NCBI GenBank assembly: GCA_016210125.1 | Contig: JACQUS010000075.1 | Coordinates: 1 to 10,502, forward strand | Direction: 5' to 3' | Origin: Chloroflexota bacterium | Lineage (GTDB): Bacteria > Chloroflexota > UBA6077 > FW602-bin22 > JACQUS01 | Length of the DNA: 10,502 nt | Shown here: positions 1 to 5,815 of the stretch, piece after piece | How the letters are laid out: each line of letters starts with the position of its first letter | Numbering within the stretch: position 1 is the stretch's first letter | The notes under the pieces: generated by a model | Told to the model about the DNA's origin: nothing | Seen by the model: only the letters and a program-made list of their open reading frames with translations | Databases searched by the model: none | Position numbers and translations under genes: made by a program

Positions 1-391
1 TCATATGCGGCAGCACAGCCTTGGTGCAGTTGAAGACGCTGTCGAGGTTGACCCGCATGACCATCTGCCAATCGTCGAACGTCATGTTCTTGAGCGTCTT
101 GTCGCGCGTGATGCCGGCGTTGTTGACCAGAATATCGATACGCCCGAACTCGTGCACGGTCTGCTCGATGAGGGACTGCGTCTGCGCGAAGTCGCTGACG
201 TCGGCGCGGATGACGGCGACGCGCGCGCACGCCTCGCGGAGCTGCGCCGCGGCCTCCTCTGCCGCTGTCGCGCTAGCGGCGTAGTTGATCACCGCGGCGG
301 CCCCGGCCAGCGCCAGCTCTGCGGCGATGGCTCGGCCGATGCCTCGTGAGCTGCCGGTGACCAGCGCGACCTGCCCGTCGAGAGGCTTCAT
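1..391 (-). CDS. SDR family oxidoreductase (3-oxoacyl-ACP / acetoacetyl-CoA reductase-like), C-terminus outside window
   Basis: This is the first 130 residues of a classical short-chain dehydrogenase/reductase, read leftwards off the window edge. Visible are the Rossmann cofactor loop TGSSRGIG (residues 12-19), the DV pair after beta-4 (64-65) and the structural NNAG motif (90-93). The stretch after NNAG (ITRDKTLKNMTFDDW) resembles FabG and PhaB, NADPH-dependent reductases of 3-oxoacyl-ACP or acetoacetyl-CoA. An Asn-Tyr after beta-2 (36-37) fits NADPH use. The catalytic Tyr and Lys lie outside the window. The ATG at 391 is preceded by GGAGGAG at good spacing. It lies 195 bases downstream of CoA-transferase-like genes on the same strand, which hints at acyl-CoA metabolism, but FabG and PhaB cannot be told apart here. 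Confidence 0.9.
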   Translation of the reverse strand, partial: MKPLDGQVALVTGSSRGIGRAIAAELALAGAAAVINYAASATAAEEAAAQLREACARVAVIRADVSDFAQTQSLIEQTVHEFGRIDILVNNAGITRDKTLKNMTFDDWQMVMRVNLDSVFNCTKAVLPHM

Positions 392-540
392 CGTCGCTCC
401 TCCCGTATCGCCGATTGCGCGCCGGCCCGACGCCGCCCCGCCATCGCCTCGGCTGTGCCGTACACGGCCGCAGGGCGGCCGGGCGGGCGGTGGCGTACGC
501 TGCCGGCATGCCTGCCTGGCCGGCTCTGGCGCGCTCGACC

Positions 541-546
541 ATGATA
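541..546 (-). promoter_or_regulatory. Possible -10 element in the gap before the SDR gene
   Basis: The 195-base gap 392-586 separates the CoA-transferase beta gene from the SDR gene. On the minus strand it holds TATCAT (five of six matches to TATAAT) at 546-541, but no convincing -35 hexamer 16-18 bases upstream. No terminator-like hairpin with a T-run was seen after the beta gene. The SDR gene may therefore be co-transcribed or have its own weak promoter. The call is weak. Confidence 0.2.
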
Positions 547-586
547 CGCCAGGGTGCGGCGACGTGATGCACAAAATCGACGGCCG

Positions 587-1309
587 CTAGCTGGTGCCGA
601 GGTGGCCTTGGCGCACAAAATCGGGATAGACCAGGGCGACCTGCTCGCGCACCGATGTCCGCAGCAGGCGAAGCTCGGCCGGCGATGGCGGCTCCGTCTC
701 GCGGACATCCGGCGCGACGCGCACCTCCCAGCCGATGTTCGCGCACACCTGGTCGAGGTCCAGGCCGCCGTGGAACGAGATCAGCACGAAGTCGGCGCGC
801 TCGCGGTCGAAGCGCAAGACGGCGTTCGGCGTAACGAGCAGCTTGGGCCCGCCGTGCTCGCACGCCTCGACGCCGGAGCAGGTGACGTAGTCAACGCGCT
901 CGACGAGCGAGCGGCGCGTGTGCTCCATACGGAAGAGGTTCGATCGCCCGGCGGTGTAGTAGAGCACGGGCGCCCCGTGCGCCCCAGGGACGCGCAGCTT
1001 CGGGTTGGCAGGATCACCGAGGAGGGTCATGTTGAGGTTGCCGTGGCGGTCGATCTGGATGCCGCTGAAGTGGTAGAGGTCCAACTCGCCGCGCTGGGCG
1101 ATGAAGTGTAGGTCCGACGGCGTCGCCAAGGAGTGCTCGGGGTGGCCGTCGATGATCAGCGTGGCGTGCGGCGCGTGCGTATGCAGCGCCAGCAGTAGCC
1201 CTGCGGCCGGCACTGGCGAGTGCGTCCCGCAGCCGACGGTCTCCCAGTCGCGCACGTCGTGCGCTAGCACGACGGCCATCTGCTCGGCCGGCGAGTACGC
1301 GGCGCTCAT
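587..1309 (-). CDS. CoA-transferase-like subunit beta (COG2057, GctB/IpdB-like)
   Basis: 240 residues, close to the length of class I CoA-transferase beta subunits. Family sequence is clear: FSGIQIDRHGNLNMTLLGD (residues 81-99), then PKLRVPG, then RRSLVERVDYVTCSG (132-146). Such enzymes move CoA between acids as alpha/beta heteromers; the related IpdAB instead hydrolyses ring-containing CoA thioesters. Aligned by eye to glutaconate CoA-transferase GctB, whose catalytic Glu54 lies in IIVESG, this protein has LIIDGH, so Asp54 takes the place of the Glu. Transfer activity is therefore doubtful. A longer frame to 1438 exists, but the chosen ATG at 1309 overlaps the alpha-subunit stop by four bases (ATGA), which indicates translational coupling, and the extra upstream residues are Arg-rich shadow. 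The substrate is unknown. Confidence 0.85.
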   Translation of the reverse strand: MSAAYSPAEQMAVVLAHDVRDWETVGCGTHSPVPAAGLLLALHTHAPHATLIIDGHPEHSLATPSDLHFIAQRGELDLYHFSGIQIDRHGNLNMTLLGDPANPKLRVPGAHGAPVLYYTAGRSNLFRMEHTRRSLVERVDYVTCSGVEACEHGGPKLLVTPNAVLRFDRERADFVLISFHGGLDLDQVCANIGWEVRVAPDVRETEPPSPAELRLLRTSVREQVALVYPDFVRQGHLGTS

Positions 1310-1860
1310 GCCCTTGCTCCGGCTGCGAGCCCGACGCGCTCGAGGTAGGCGGCGTGGCTCGGCACGCCGAAGACGGAGCGCTCGAGGTAGGCAGCGAAAG
1401 TTGCTTCGTCCTGCGATGCCTCGACGTAGGCGCGGCACTGCGCGTCCGCGCGCTCGTAGGCCGCGGGCAGCGCGCCTGGATGGGCGCCGAAGGGCACGTG
1501 GACTACGATGTCAGCGTCGGCGGCCGGCAGGAAGGTGTGGCGACCGGCCGCGGCGTCGACCGCGGTTACGCGGTCGACGACCTCTTCGGCCGTCACGACG
1601 ACGCGCTTGGATGCCTGGGCAATGACCGGCGACTCCTGCTTGCCGGCGAGCACCGCGTTGCCTTCTGGGTCGGCGCGCAGCGCCTGGAAAACGGCTACGT
1701 CGGGTCGGATGGACTCGGCGACGACGACCTGGCGGCCAGGCCGGAACGGATCCTCCACGACTTTGAAGTCGCGACGCTGCCTGAGGAGGTCGGAGCCGAG
1801 CAGCCCCCAAAGGCCAATGAACGGCAGACCCATTGCGCCAGCATGCACCATGCTGAGCAC
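1306..1860 (-). CDS. CoA-transferase-like subunit alpha, C-terminal part after an in-frame TGA
   Basis: 184 residues that continue, in the same reading frame, the protein interrupted by the TGA at 1869-1867. Family hallmarks are intact: HAGAMGLPF near the start, GLLGSDLL, DPFRPG, RPDVAVFQALRADPEGNAVLAG, and KRVVVTAEEVVDRV. This is the COG1788 alpha fold that supplies part of the CoA-binding and active site with the beta subunit. If the TGA is decoded, the complete subunit would have 288 codons, the normal family length. If it is not, this part could start at GTG 1860, six bases past the TGA, with a GAGG four bases before it, as a reinitiation product. It overlaps the beta gene by four bases. 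I treat it with the upstream half as one gene that is recoded, newly broken or misread. Confidence 0.75.
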   Translation of the reverse strand: MLSMVHAGAMGLPFIGLWGLLGSDLLRQRRDFKVVEDPFRPGRQVVVAESIRPDVAVFQALRADPEGNAVLAGKQESPVIAQASKRVVVTAEEVVDRVTAVDAAAGRHTFLPAADADIVVHVPFGAHPGALPAAYERADAQCRAYVEASQDEATFAAYLERSVFGVPSHAAYLERVGLAAGARA

Positions 1861-1869
1861 CGTCCCTCA
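1835..1869 (-). other. TGA plus SECIS-like hairpin inside the CoA-transferase alpha gene
   Basis: Directly after the in-frame TGA (1869-1867) the minus-strand RNA can form AGCAUG-GUG-CAUGCU, six perfect pairs with a three-base loop. Five further pairs extend it, two of them G-U, with a single bulged C (1860-1835). The loop begins at the 19th base after the UGA with a G. Bacterial SECIS elements are hairpins placed just 3' of the UGA with a G or GGU at the apex at about this distance, as in E. coli fdhF. The resemblance is in geometry only. Small hairpins are common in GC-rich coding DNA, and no selenoprotein gene is visible nearby. Confidence 0.3.
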
Positions 1870-2172
1870 AGCCGTGTCCTTCATTCGAAACGCCGAGCCG
1901 CGGATGGCGCGCTGGAAGTGCGGCGCCGGGCCGTAGACGTCGAGGTCCATGCTGCACGTTTCGAGCTCGCGCAGCACGCCAGCACCGATGAGCAGGTCGC
2001 ACGCCAGCCCAGCGCCGCGGCTGACGACGCGCAGGTCGCGCCGGCCCTGGCGGATGAGCTCACGGACGAAGGCCATGGGCGCTCCGTCGATCTTCGAGTT
2101 CATCAGGCCGATGAGTGCGCCGTCGCGTACCACCCCGGCCGCTTCGGTGAGACTGACGACCTTGTTGGGCAC
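1867..2172 (-). CDS. CoA-transferase-like subunit alpha, N-terminal part ending at an in-frame TGA
   Basis: 101 residues matching the N-terminal third of COG1788 alpha subunits: KVVSLTEAAGVVRDG, then PMAFVRELIRQGRRDLRVVS (residues 32-51), LLIGAGVL and APHFQRAI. The frame ends at TGA 1869-1867, within a region where homologues continue directly into the sequence seen just beyond it. The start is judged to be GTG 2172 because GGAGGT lies seven bases upstream. An in-frame ATG at 2187 would add five residues but has no Shine-Dalgarno sequence. The gene begins 32 bases after the stop of a small upstream gene, so the two are probably co-transcribed. Possible explanations for the stop are a recent nonsense mutation, a sequencing error, selenocysteine insertion, or a split subunit. 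The sequence alone does not decide. Confidence 0.75.
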   Translation of the reverse strand: MPNKVVSLTEAAGVVRDGALIGLMNSKIDGAPMAFVRELIRQGRRDLRVVSRGAGLACDLLIGAGVLRELETCSMDLDVYGPAPHFQRAIRGSAFRMKDTA

Positions 2173-2204
2173 TGGGTATACCTCCATCGTGCATCGTGCG
2201 TGAT

Positions 2205-2432
2205 CTAGGACTCGATGACGGGAGCCTCGACCAGCTCACCGCGCGTGCTCAGCATTCCGACCCCGGCGACGCGCTCCTCGGCGCGGGCATGCGCCTCGGC
2301 CAGCCGCTGTACCAGCTCGGGTGGGCGCAGGCCCTCCTGCGTGAGGATCGGCCGGCGCAGCTCGGCCTGCCACTCGCGGTGCTGCTCGAGCAGGCGCACG
2401 AGGTCGTGGAAATCTTGTACGCTGAACGCCAT
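2205..2432 (-). CDS. Small helical protein of unknown function (75 aa)
   Basis: I do not recognise this as a named family. The protein is largely charged and helical: FSVQDFHDLVRLLEQHREW, then a LRRPILT segment, then LVQRLAEAHARAEERV, which has coiled-coil character. The pattern of a short helix, a tryptophan, then L-R-x-x-I/L-L resembles N-terminal leaders of uncharacterised Chloroflexota and cyanobacterial proteins, but that is only an impression. The ATG at 2432 is preferred over a TTG two codons upstream; neither has a clear Shine-Dalgarno sequence. It is the first gene of the leftward cluster, 32 bases before the CoA-transferase alpha start, and a promoter candidate lies just upstream. 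It has no signal peptide or membrane segment. Confidence 0.6.
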   Translation of the reverse strand: MAFSVQDFHDLVRLLEQHREWQAELRRPILTQEGLRPPELVQRLAEAHARAEERVAGVGMLSTRGELVEAPVIES

Positions 2433-2461
2433 CGCCAATGTCCGGGCCTTCGTCTGCCCGC

Positions 2462-2490
2462 AGTGTAGCGCAGGTTCCTACTGGCCACAA
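2462..2490 (-). promoter_or_regulatory. Candidate promoter for the leftward CoA-transferase cluster
   Basis: On the minus strand TTGTGG (2490-2485) is followed after 17 bases by TACACT (2467-2462), four of six matches to TATAAT. A start near 2455 would leave a short leader before the ATG at 2432. It lies back to back with the rpsO promoter. Confidence 0.35.
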
Positions 2491-2504
2491 CGCGGCGCGC
2501 CGCG
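2491..2504. repeat. 14-bp perfect palindrome between divergent promoters
   Basis: CGCGGCGCGCCGCG reads the same on both strands. It covers the position where a -35 hexamer for the rpsO promoter would lie and abuts the -35 of the leftward promoter. It could be an operator, but GC-only palindromes are expected now and then in DNA of this composition. Confidence 0.3.
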
Positions 2505-2517
2505 ACGCGCTGGCGCA

Positions 2518-2526
2518 TGGTATAAT
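2518..2526 (+). promoter_or_regulatory. Extended -10 promoter for rpsO-pnp
   Basis: TGG followed by a perfect TATAAT makes a textbook extended -10 element. No good -35 hexamer sits 17 bases upstream, which extended -10 promoters can do without. Transcription would start near 2533, giving a leader of about 56 bases before the rpsO ATG. Confidence 0.75.
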
Positions 2527-2588
2527 CAATGCCGATTGTCGAGAGAAAAGAATTCAGGCCCGAGTGAGGCCCAGGAGGGAGCCAGCGG

Positions 2589-2858
2589 ATGCCGCTGGAG
2601 GGAGAGCGACGCCAGTCGGTGATCGGCGAGTTTCGCCAGCACGAGCGCGACACCGGCTCGCCGGAGATACAGATCGCGCTGCTTACCGAGCGCATCAACC
2701 AGCTCGTCGAGCACCTGAAGATCCACAAGCACGACCACCACTCCCGCCGGGGGCTGCTCATGATGGTGGGTAAGCGCCGGCGGCAGCTGGCATACCTCAG
2801 CCGCGTCGACTACGGTCGCTACCGCGAAGTCCTCGCTCGCCTCGGCCTAAGGAAGTAG
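2589..2858 (+). CDS. rpsO: 30S ribosomal protein S15
   Basis: 89 residues, the usual S15 length. S15 binds the central domain of 16S rRNA early in small-subunit assembly and contributes to an intersubunit bridge. The family core is complete: DTGSPEIQIALLTERINQL (residues 21-39), then HLKIHKHDHHSRRGLLMMVGKRRR (42-65), then the YLSRVDYGRY segment. The ATG at 2589 is nine bases after AGGAGGG. The gene is followed 110 bases later by pnp, the arrangement found in many bacteria. In E. coli S15 represses its own translation through its leader. This leader has only a weak GGCC/GGCC stem at about 2558-2572, so similar control is possible but not shown. Confidence 0.98.
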   Translation: MPLEGERRQSVIGEFRQHERDTGSPEIQIALLTERINQLVEHLKIHKHDHHSRRGLLMMVGKRRRQLAYLSRVDYGRYREVLARLGLRK

Positions 2859-2892
2859 AAGTAGGCCCGACGCAGGACCCGCGTGGCCCCTT

Positions 2893-2917
2893 GCCCGGCG
2901 TCGCGACACGCCCGGGC
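2893..2917 (+). other. Strong hairpin in the pnp leader
   Basis: GCCCGGCGT (2893-2901) pairs with ACGCCCGGGC (2908-2917), nine base pairs with one bulged C and a six-base loop. No T-run follows, so it is not an intrinsic terminator. In E. coli the pnp leader hairpin is cut by RNase III and mediates autoregulation by PNPase; this hairpin lies in the matching place, 51 bases before the start codon. A regulatory role is inference. Confidence 0.45.
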
Positions 2918-2968
2918 GTCCCGGCGTTCCGTTCGCGCTGCGTCTCACACGCCGACCAGGAGGGTAGG

Positions 2969-5203
2969 GTGATCCAACGCTTCGAGACGGTCATCGGCGG
3001 CCGGCCACTCGTCTTCGAGACGGGCAAGCTCGCCGGTCTGGCCCACGGGGCCGTGACGGTGCGCTACGGCGACACCATCATTCTCGCCACGGCGACGATG
3101 TCCAGAGAGCCGCGAGAGGGCATCGACTTTTTCCCGCTGACGGTGGACTTCGAAGAGCGCCTGTACGCTGCCGGGAAGATTCCCGGCGGCTTTTTGCGTC
3201 GTGAGGGTCGGCCCAGCGAGCAGGCTATCTTGACCGCGCGGCTGACCGATCGCCCGCTACGGCCGATGTTCCCTAAGGGGATGCGCAACGACGTGCAGAT
3301 CGTCGTCACCGCGCTGTCGGCCGACCAGGAGCACCAGCCGGACATTCTCACCATCGTCGGCGCGTCGGCCGCGCTGACGATCTCGCAAATCCCCTTCGAT
3401 GGGCCGGTCGGGGCGGTGCGCGTGGGCTCCATCGACGGCCAGTTCGTCGTGAACCCCACCAGCTCGCAGCTCCTCCTCAGCAAGCTCGACCTGGTGGTCG
3501 CTGGCTCGGCCGATGCCGTGGTGATGGTCGAGGCCGAGGCCGACGAAGTGCCCGAGGAGGAGGTGCACCGCGCCATCCGCTTCGGCCACGAGCAGATGCA
3601 GGCGATCATCGCGCTCCAGCGGCAGATGCGCGACGCCGTCGGCCGGCCGAAGTACCAGTTCGTCCCGCAGGCACAGCCGGAGGCCCTGCGCCAGGCCGTC
3701 TCAGAGCGCTACGCCCAACGGCTGGAGCAAGCGCTGTACAACCCCGACAAGGCCAGCCGCGAGAGCGCGGTGGACGCACTGCGCGACGAGGCCCTGGCCC
3801 AGCTCCAGGAGACGTACGCGCCGAAGGAGATCCTGCAGGCGCTTGGTGACTTCGAGAAGCAGATCGTGCGCACGAACATTCTGGCGCACGGCCGGCGGCC
3901 AGACGGACGCGAGCCCAAGGACATCCGACCGGTGTCTTGCGAGGTCGGCCTGCTGCCGCGGACACACGGCTCAGGGCTCTTCACGCGCGGGCAGACGCAG
4001 GTCCTGACCATTGCTACGCTGGGCTCGACGGCCCAGGAGCAGATGATTGAGGGCCTGGGCATCGAGGAGACCAAGCGCTTCCTGCACCACTACTCGATGC
4101 CGCCGTTCAGCACCGGCGAGACGCGCCCGCTGCGCGGCCCTGGCCGGCGCGAGATCGGCCACGGCGCGCTGGCCGAACGGGCGGTGGCGCCGGTCATTCC
4201 GCCCAAGGAGACGTTTCCGTATACCATCCGCCTCGTCTCCGAGGTGGTCAGCTCGAACGGCTCGACCTCTATGGGCAGCGTCTGCGGGAGCAGCCTGGCG
4301 CTGATGGACGCCGGCGTGCCCATCCGCGCACCCGTCGGCGGGATCGCCATGGGACTCATTACCGACGACGCGGGACGCTACGCGATCCTCACGGACATCC
4401 AGGGCATGGAGGACGCGCTGGGCGACATGGACTTCAAGGTCGCCGGCACGCGCCAGGGCGTCACCGCGGTGCAGATGGACATCAAGCTCAAGGGCCTGAC
4501 GGACCAGATGCTGCGTGAGGCCTTGGCGCAGGCGCGCGAGGCGCGCATGCGCATCCTCGACCATATGGCCGAGGCCATCGCCGAGCCGCGGCCGCAGCTC
4601 TCGGCCTACGCGCCGCGCATGGAGCGGCTGCAGATCCCGGTCGACAAGATCGGGGCGCTAATCGGCCCCGGCGGGCGGACCATCCGCGGCATTCAGGACG
4701 AGACGCGCACCAAGATTCAGGTCGAGGACGACGGCTCGGTCTTCGTCTCGTCGCCCGACCGCGAGAGCGTCGAGCGCGCCGTGGCCATGATCGAGCGGCT
4801 GACGCGCGAGGTCGAGGTCGGCCAGTCCTACCTCGGCAAGGTCATGCGTATCACGCCGTTCGGCGCGTTCGTCGAGATCCTGCCCGGCAAGGAGGGCCTG
4901 GTGCGGCTCAGCGAGCTGGCCGAGGCCCCGGTGGTGCGGGCCGAGGACGTGGTCAGCTTGGGCGACGAGGTGATGGTGCGGGTGATCGAGATCGACTCGC
5001 TCGGGCGCATCAACCTCTCGCGCCGCGCGATGCTGGAAGGCGCGGAGTACCGGCCGTCGCCGCGGCCGCCCGCCGGCGTGTCAGGTGGTCGCGGAGGCCC
5101 GCGCTTCGGCGGGCCGCCAGGCGCCGGCCCCGGTCGCGGCGGCGAGCGTCGCCCACCGCTGCGGCGCCCGGGCGACGGCCCGCCGCGGCCGCTGCCTCGC
5201 TGA
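2969..5203 (+). CDS. pnp: Polynucleotide phosphorylase (polyribonucleotide nucleotidyltransferase)
   Basis: 744 residues; E. coli PNPase has 711. The enzyme degrades RNA 3' to 5' using phosphate, as a ring-shaped trimer in the cytoplasm. Domains in order: RNase PH 1 (about 1-220, with GGFLRREGRPSE at 73-84), the helical domain (about 240-305), RNase PH 2 (about 310-535, with SNGSTSMGSVCGSSLALMDAG), KH (about 552-605, GPGG at 566-569) and S1 (about 618-686). The catalytic Asp pair is D482 and D488 in EDALGDMDFK. The last 54 residues are rich in Gly, Arg and Pro with RGG-like repeats, a longer tail than in E. coli. The start is taken as GTG 2969 after AGGAGGG, because the protein then begins MIQRFETVIGG as in homologues; the frame itself is open further upstream. 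It is probably transcribed with rpsO. Confidence 0.98.
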   Translation: MIQRFETVIGGRPLVFETGKLAGLAHGAVTVRYGDTIILATATMSREPREGIDFFPLTVDFEERLYAAGKIPGGFLRREGRPSEQAILTARLTDRPLRPMFPKGMRNDVQIVVTALSADQEHQPDILTIVGASAALTISQIPFDGPVGAVRVGSIDGQFVVNPTSSQLLLSKLDLVVAGSADAVVMVEAEADEVPEEEVHRAIRFGHEQMQAIIALQRQMRDAVGRPKYQFVPQAQPEALRQAVSERYAQRLEQALYNPDKASRESAVDALRDEALAQLQETYAPKEILQALGDFEKQIVRTNILAHGRRPDGREPKDIRPVSCEVGLLPRTHGSGLFTRGQTQVLTIATLGSTAQEQMIEGLGIEETKRFLHHYSMPPFSTGETRPLRGPGRREIGHGALAERAVAPVIPPKETFPYTIRLVSEVVSSNGSTSMGSVCGSSLALMDAGVPIRAPVGGIAMGLITDDAGRYAILTDIQGMEDALGDMDFKVAGTRQGVTAVQMDIKLKGLTDQMLREALAQAREARMRILDHMAEAIAEPRPQLSAYAPRMERLQIPVDKIGALIGPGGRTIRGIQDETRTKIQVEDDGSVFVSSPDRESVERAVAMIERLTREVEVGQSYLGKVMRITPFGAFVEILPGKEGLVRLSELAEAPVVRAEDVVSLGDEVMVRVIEIDSLGRINLSRRAMLEGAEYRPSPRPPAGVSGGRGGPRFGGPPGAGPGRGGERRPPLRRPGDGPPRPLPR

Positions 5204-5219
5204 CCGTAGCGCGTACTGT

Positions 5220-5252
5220 GCAGAGGGGGCTGCCGCCCCTCTGCGCTCTTTT
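5220..5252 (+). terminator. Intrinsic terminator after pnp
   Basis: GCAGAGGGG (5220-5228) pairs perfectly with CCCCTCTGC (5236-5244) around a seven-base loop, and CTTTT follows shortly after (5248-5252). It lies 17 bases past the pnp stop. The minus strand lacks a matching T-run, so it should act mainly on rpsO-pnp transcripts. Confidence 0.85.
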
Positions 5253-5256
5253 CCCT

Positions 5257-5281
5257 GCGTTCGGCAGCGATGTGCCGACGC
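5257..5281. other. Second hairpin between convergent genes
   Basis: GCGTTCGGCA (5257-5266) pairs with TGCCGACGC (5273-5281), nine pairs with one unpaired base and a six-base loop. It sits between the pnp terminator and the end of the DUF2283 gene. It could protect the 3' end of the leftward transcript; without a T-run on the minus strand it is not a standard terminator. Confidence 0.4.
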
Positions 5282-5296
5282 CGACGAGAATACGTA

Positions 5297-5509
5297 TCAG
5301 TCGCCTACCGTCTCGACGATCACGCTCAGACGCTCCGGCTCTGCGACGGAGAAATTAAGTTTCTCGAATCCGATGACCCGGCCGTCCCGGTCCTTGATCA
5401 GCACGACCTCGTCTGTCGTCTCCTCGCAAACGTACTCGTTCCCTGGATCGCCAAACCAGACCGTCAGCGTATTGCCAGGGCGGTCGAAGTAGAGCTTCAC
5501 GTGCTCCAC
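5297..5509 (-). CDS. DUF2283 domain protein, possible antitoxin partner
   Basis: 70 residues. The sequence VKLYFDRPGNTLTVWFGDP near the start and DEVVLIKDRDGRVIGFEKLNFS later match DUF2283, a small beta-rich family of unknown biochemical function. DUF2283 genes often lie next to small RelE/BrnT-like or DUF4258-like genes, which has led to the view that some are antitoxins. Here it overlaps the upstream nuclease-fold gene. Two GTG starts are possible: 5509, with GGAGAG five bases upstream, or 5500, giving a four-base GTGA overlap and the usual family beginning MKLYFD. I list the longer form because of its better ribosome binding site. It is the last gene of the leftward dnaX cluster. Confidence 0.85.
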   Translation of the reverse strand: MEHVKLYFDRPGNTLTVWFGDPGNEYVCEETTDEVVLIKDRDGRVIGFEKLNFSVAEPERLSVIVETVGD

Positions 5510-5814
5510 ACAAGCTCTCCTGCCTTCACGGCATCGGCCGGATACGTCGTTATCAAGAATCCCTCGTCGTTCACGCGCTTCGCCACGCCGCACGTCCAGC
5601 GCCCGGGACGCTCGAGTCGATAGAACAAGTATACGGCTGGATCGCCGCGACTCCGACGAATCTCATGCGGCTCGCGGAGGGTGGCCTGCACATCCGCCGC
5701 ACGACCATGCATCGCCGGATGCTTCGTCGTCGTAATGAGTTGCCAGCGGGCGCGCGTCACGCGGACGCGGAAGCCCAACGGCGTGAGCGCCTCGAAGAGG
5801 ATGTGCTCGTCCAC
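5497..5814 (-). CDS. PBECR/RelE-like nuclease-fold protein, possible toxin
   Basis: 105 residues without signal peptide or membrane segment. It has the pattern of small barnase/EndoU/RelE-like (PBECR, DUF4258-like) proteins: KHP (31-33) after a first helix, a helix ending LREPHEIRRS (46-55), a YLFYR strand (62-66), and the end strand FLITTYPADAVKAGELVW (86-103). The pattern YLFYR followed by LITTYP, K, G and W near the C-terminus is the main reason for the call. The fold is associated with RNases and toxins, but no catalytic set can be assigned with certainty. The start is GTG 5814, 36 bases after the ybaB stop. The gene overlaps the following DUF2283 gene by 4 or 13 bases, so the pair is translated together. 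Whether it is toxic is unknown. Confidence 0.7.
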   Translation of the reverse strand: MDEHILFEALTPLGFRVRVTRARWQLITTTKHPAMHGRAADVQATLREPHEIRRSRGDPAVYLFYRLERPGRWTCGVAKRVNDEGFLITTYPADAVKAGELVWST

Positions 5815-5815
5815 A

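Noticed and set aside
569..622. 11-base direct repeat GCACAAAATCG at 569-579 and 612-622
   Set aside because: Short, and one copy is ordinary codons of the beta subunit C-terminus; probably chance.
1310..1438. Upstream extension of the CoA-transferase beta gene
   Set aside because: It would overlap the alpha gene by over 130 bases and adds only Arg-rich residues; the ATG at 1309 with a four-base overlap is a better start.
1867..1869. TGA reassigned to a sense codon throughout the genome
   Set aside because: pnp, dnaX, the MoaD-like, SHOCT-like, nuclease-fold and DUF2283 genes all end at TGA with family-typical lengths.
1354..2208. 284-codon open frame on the plus strand, opposite the CoA-transferase alpha gene
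   Set aside because: Antisense shadow of clear family sequence; no ribosome binding site or recognisable domain.
3971..4564. 197-codon open frame on the minus strand inside pnp
   Set aside because: Its composition follows the pnp codons read backwards; the plus-strand product is an unmistakable PNPase.
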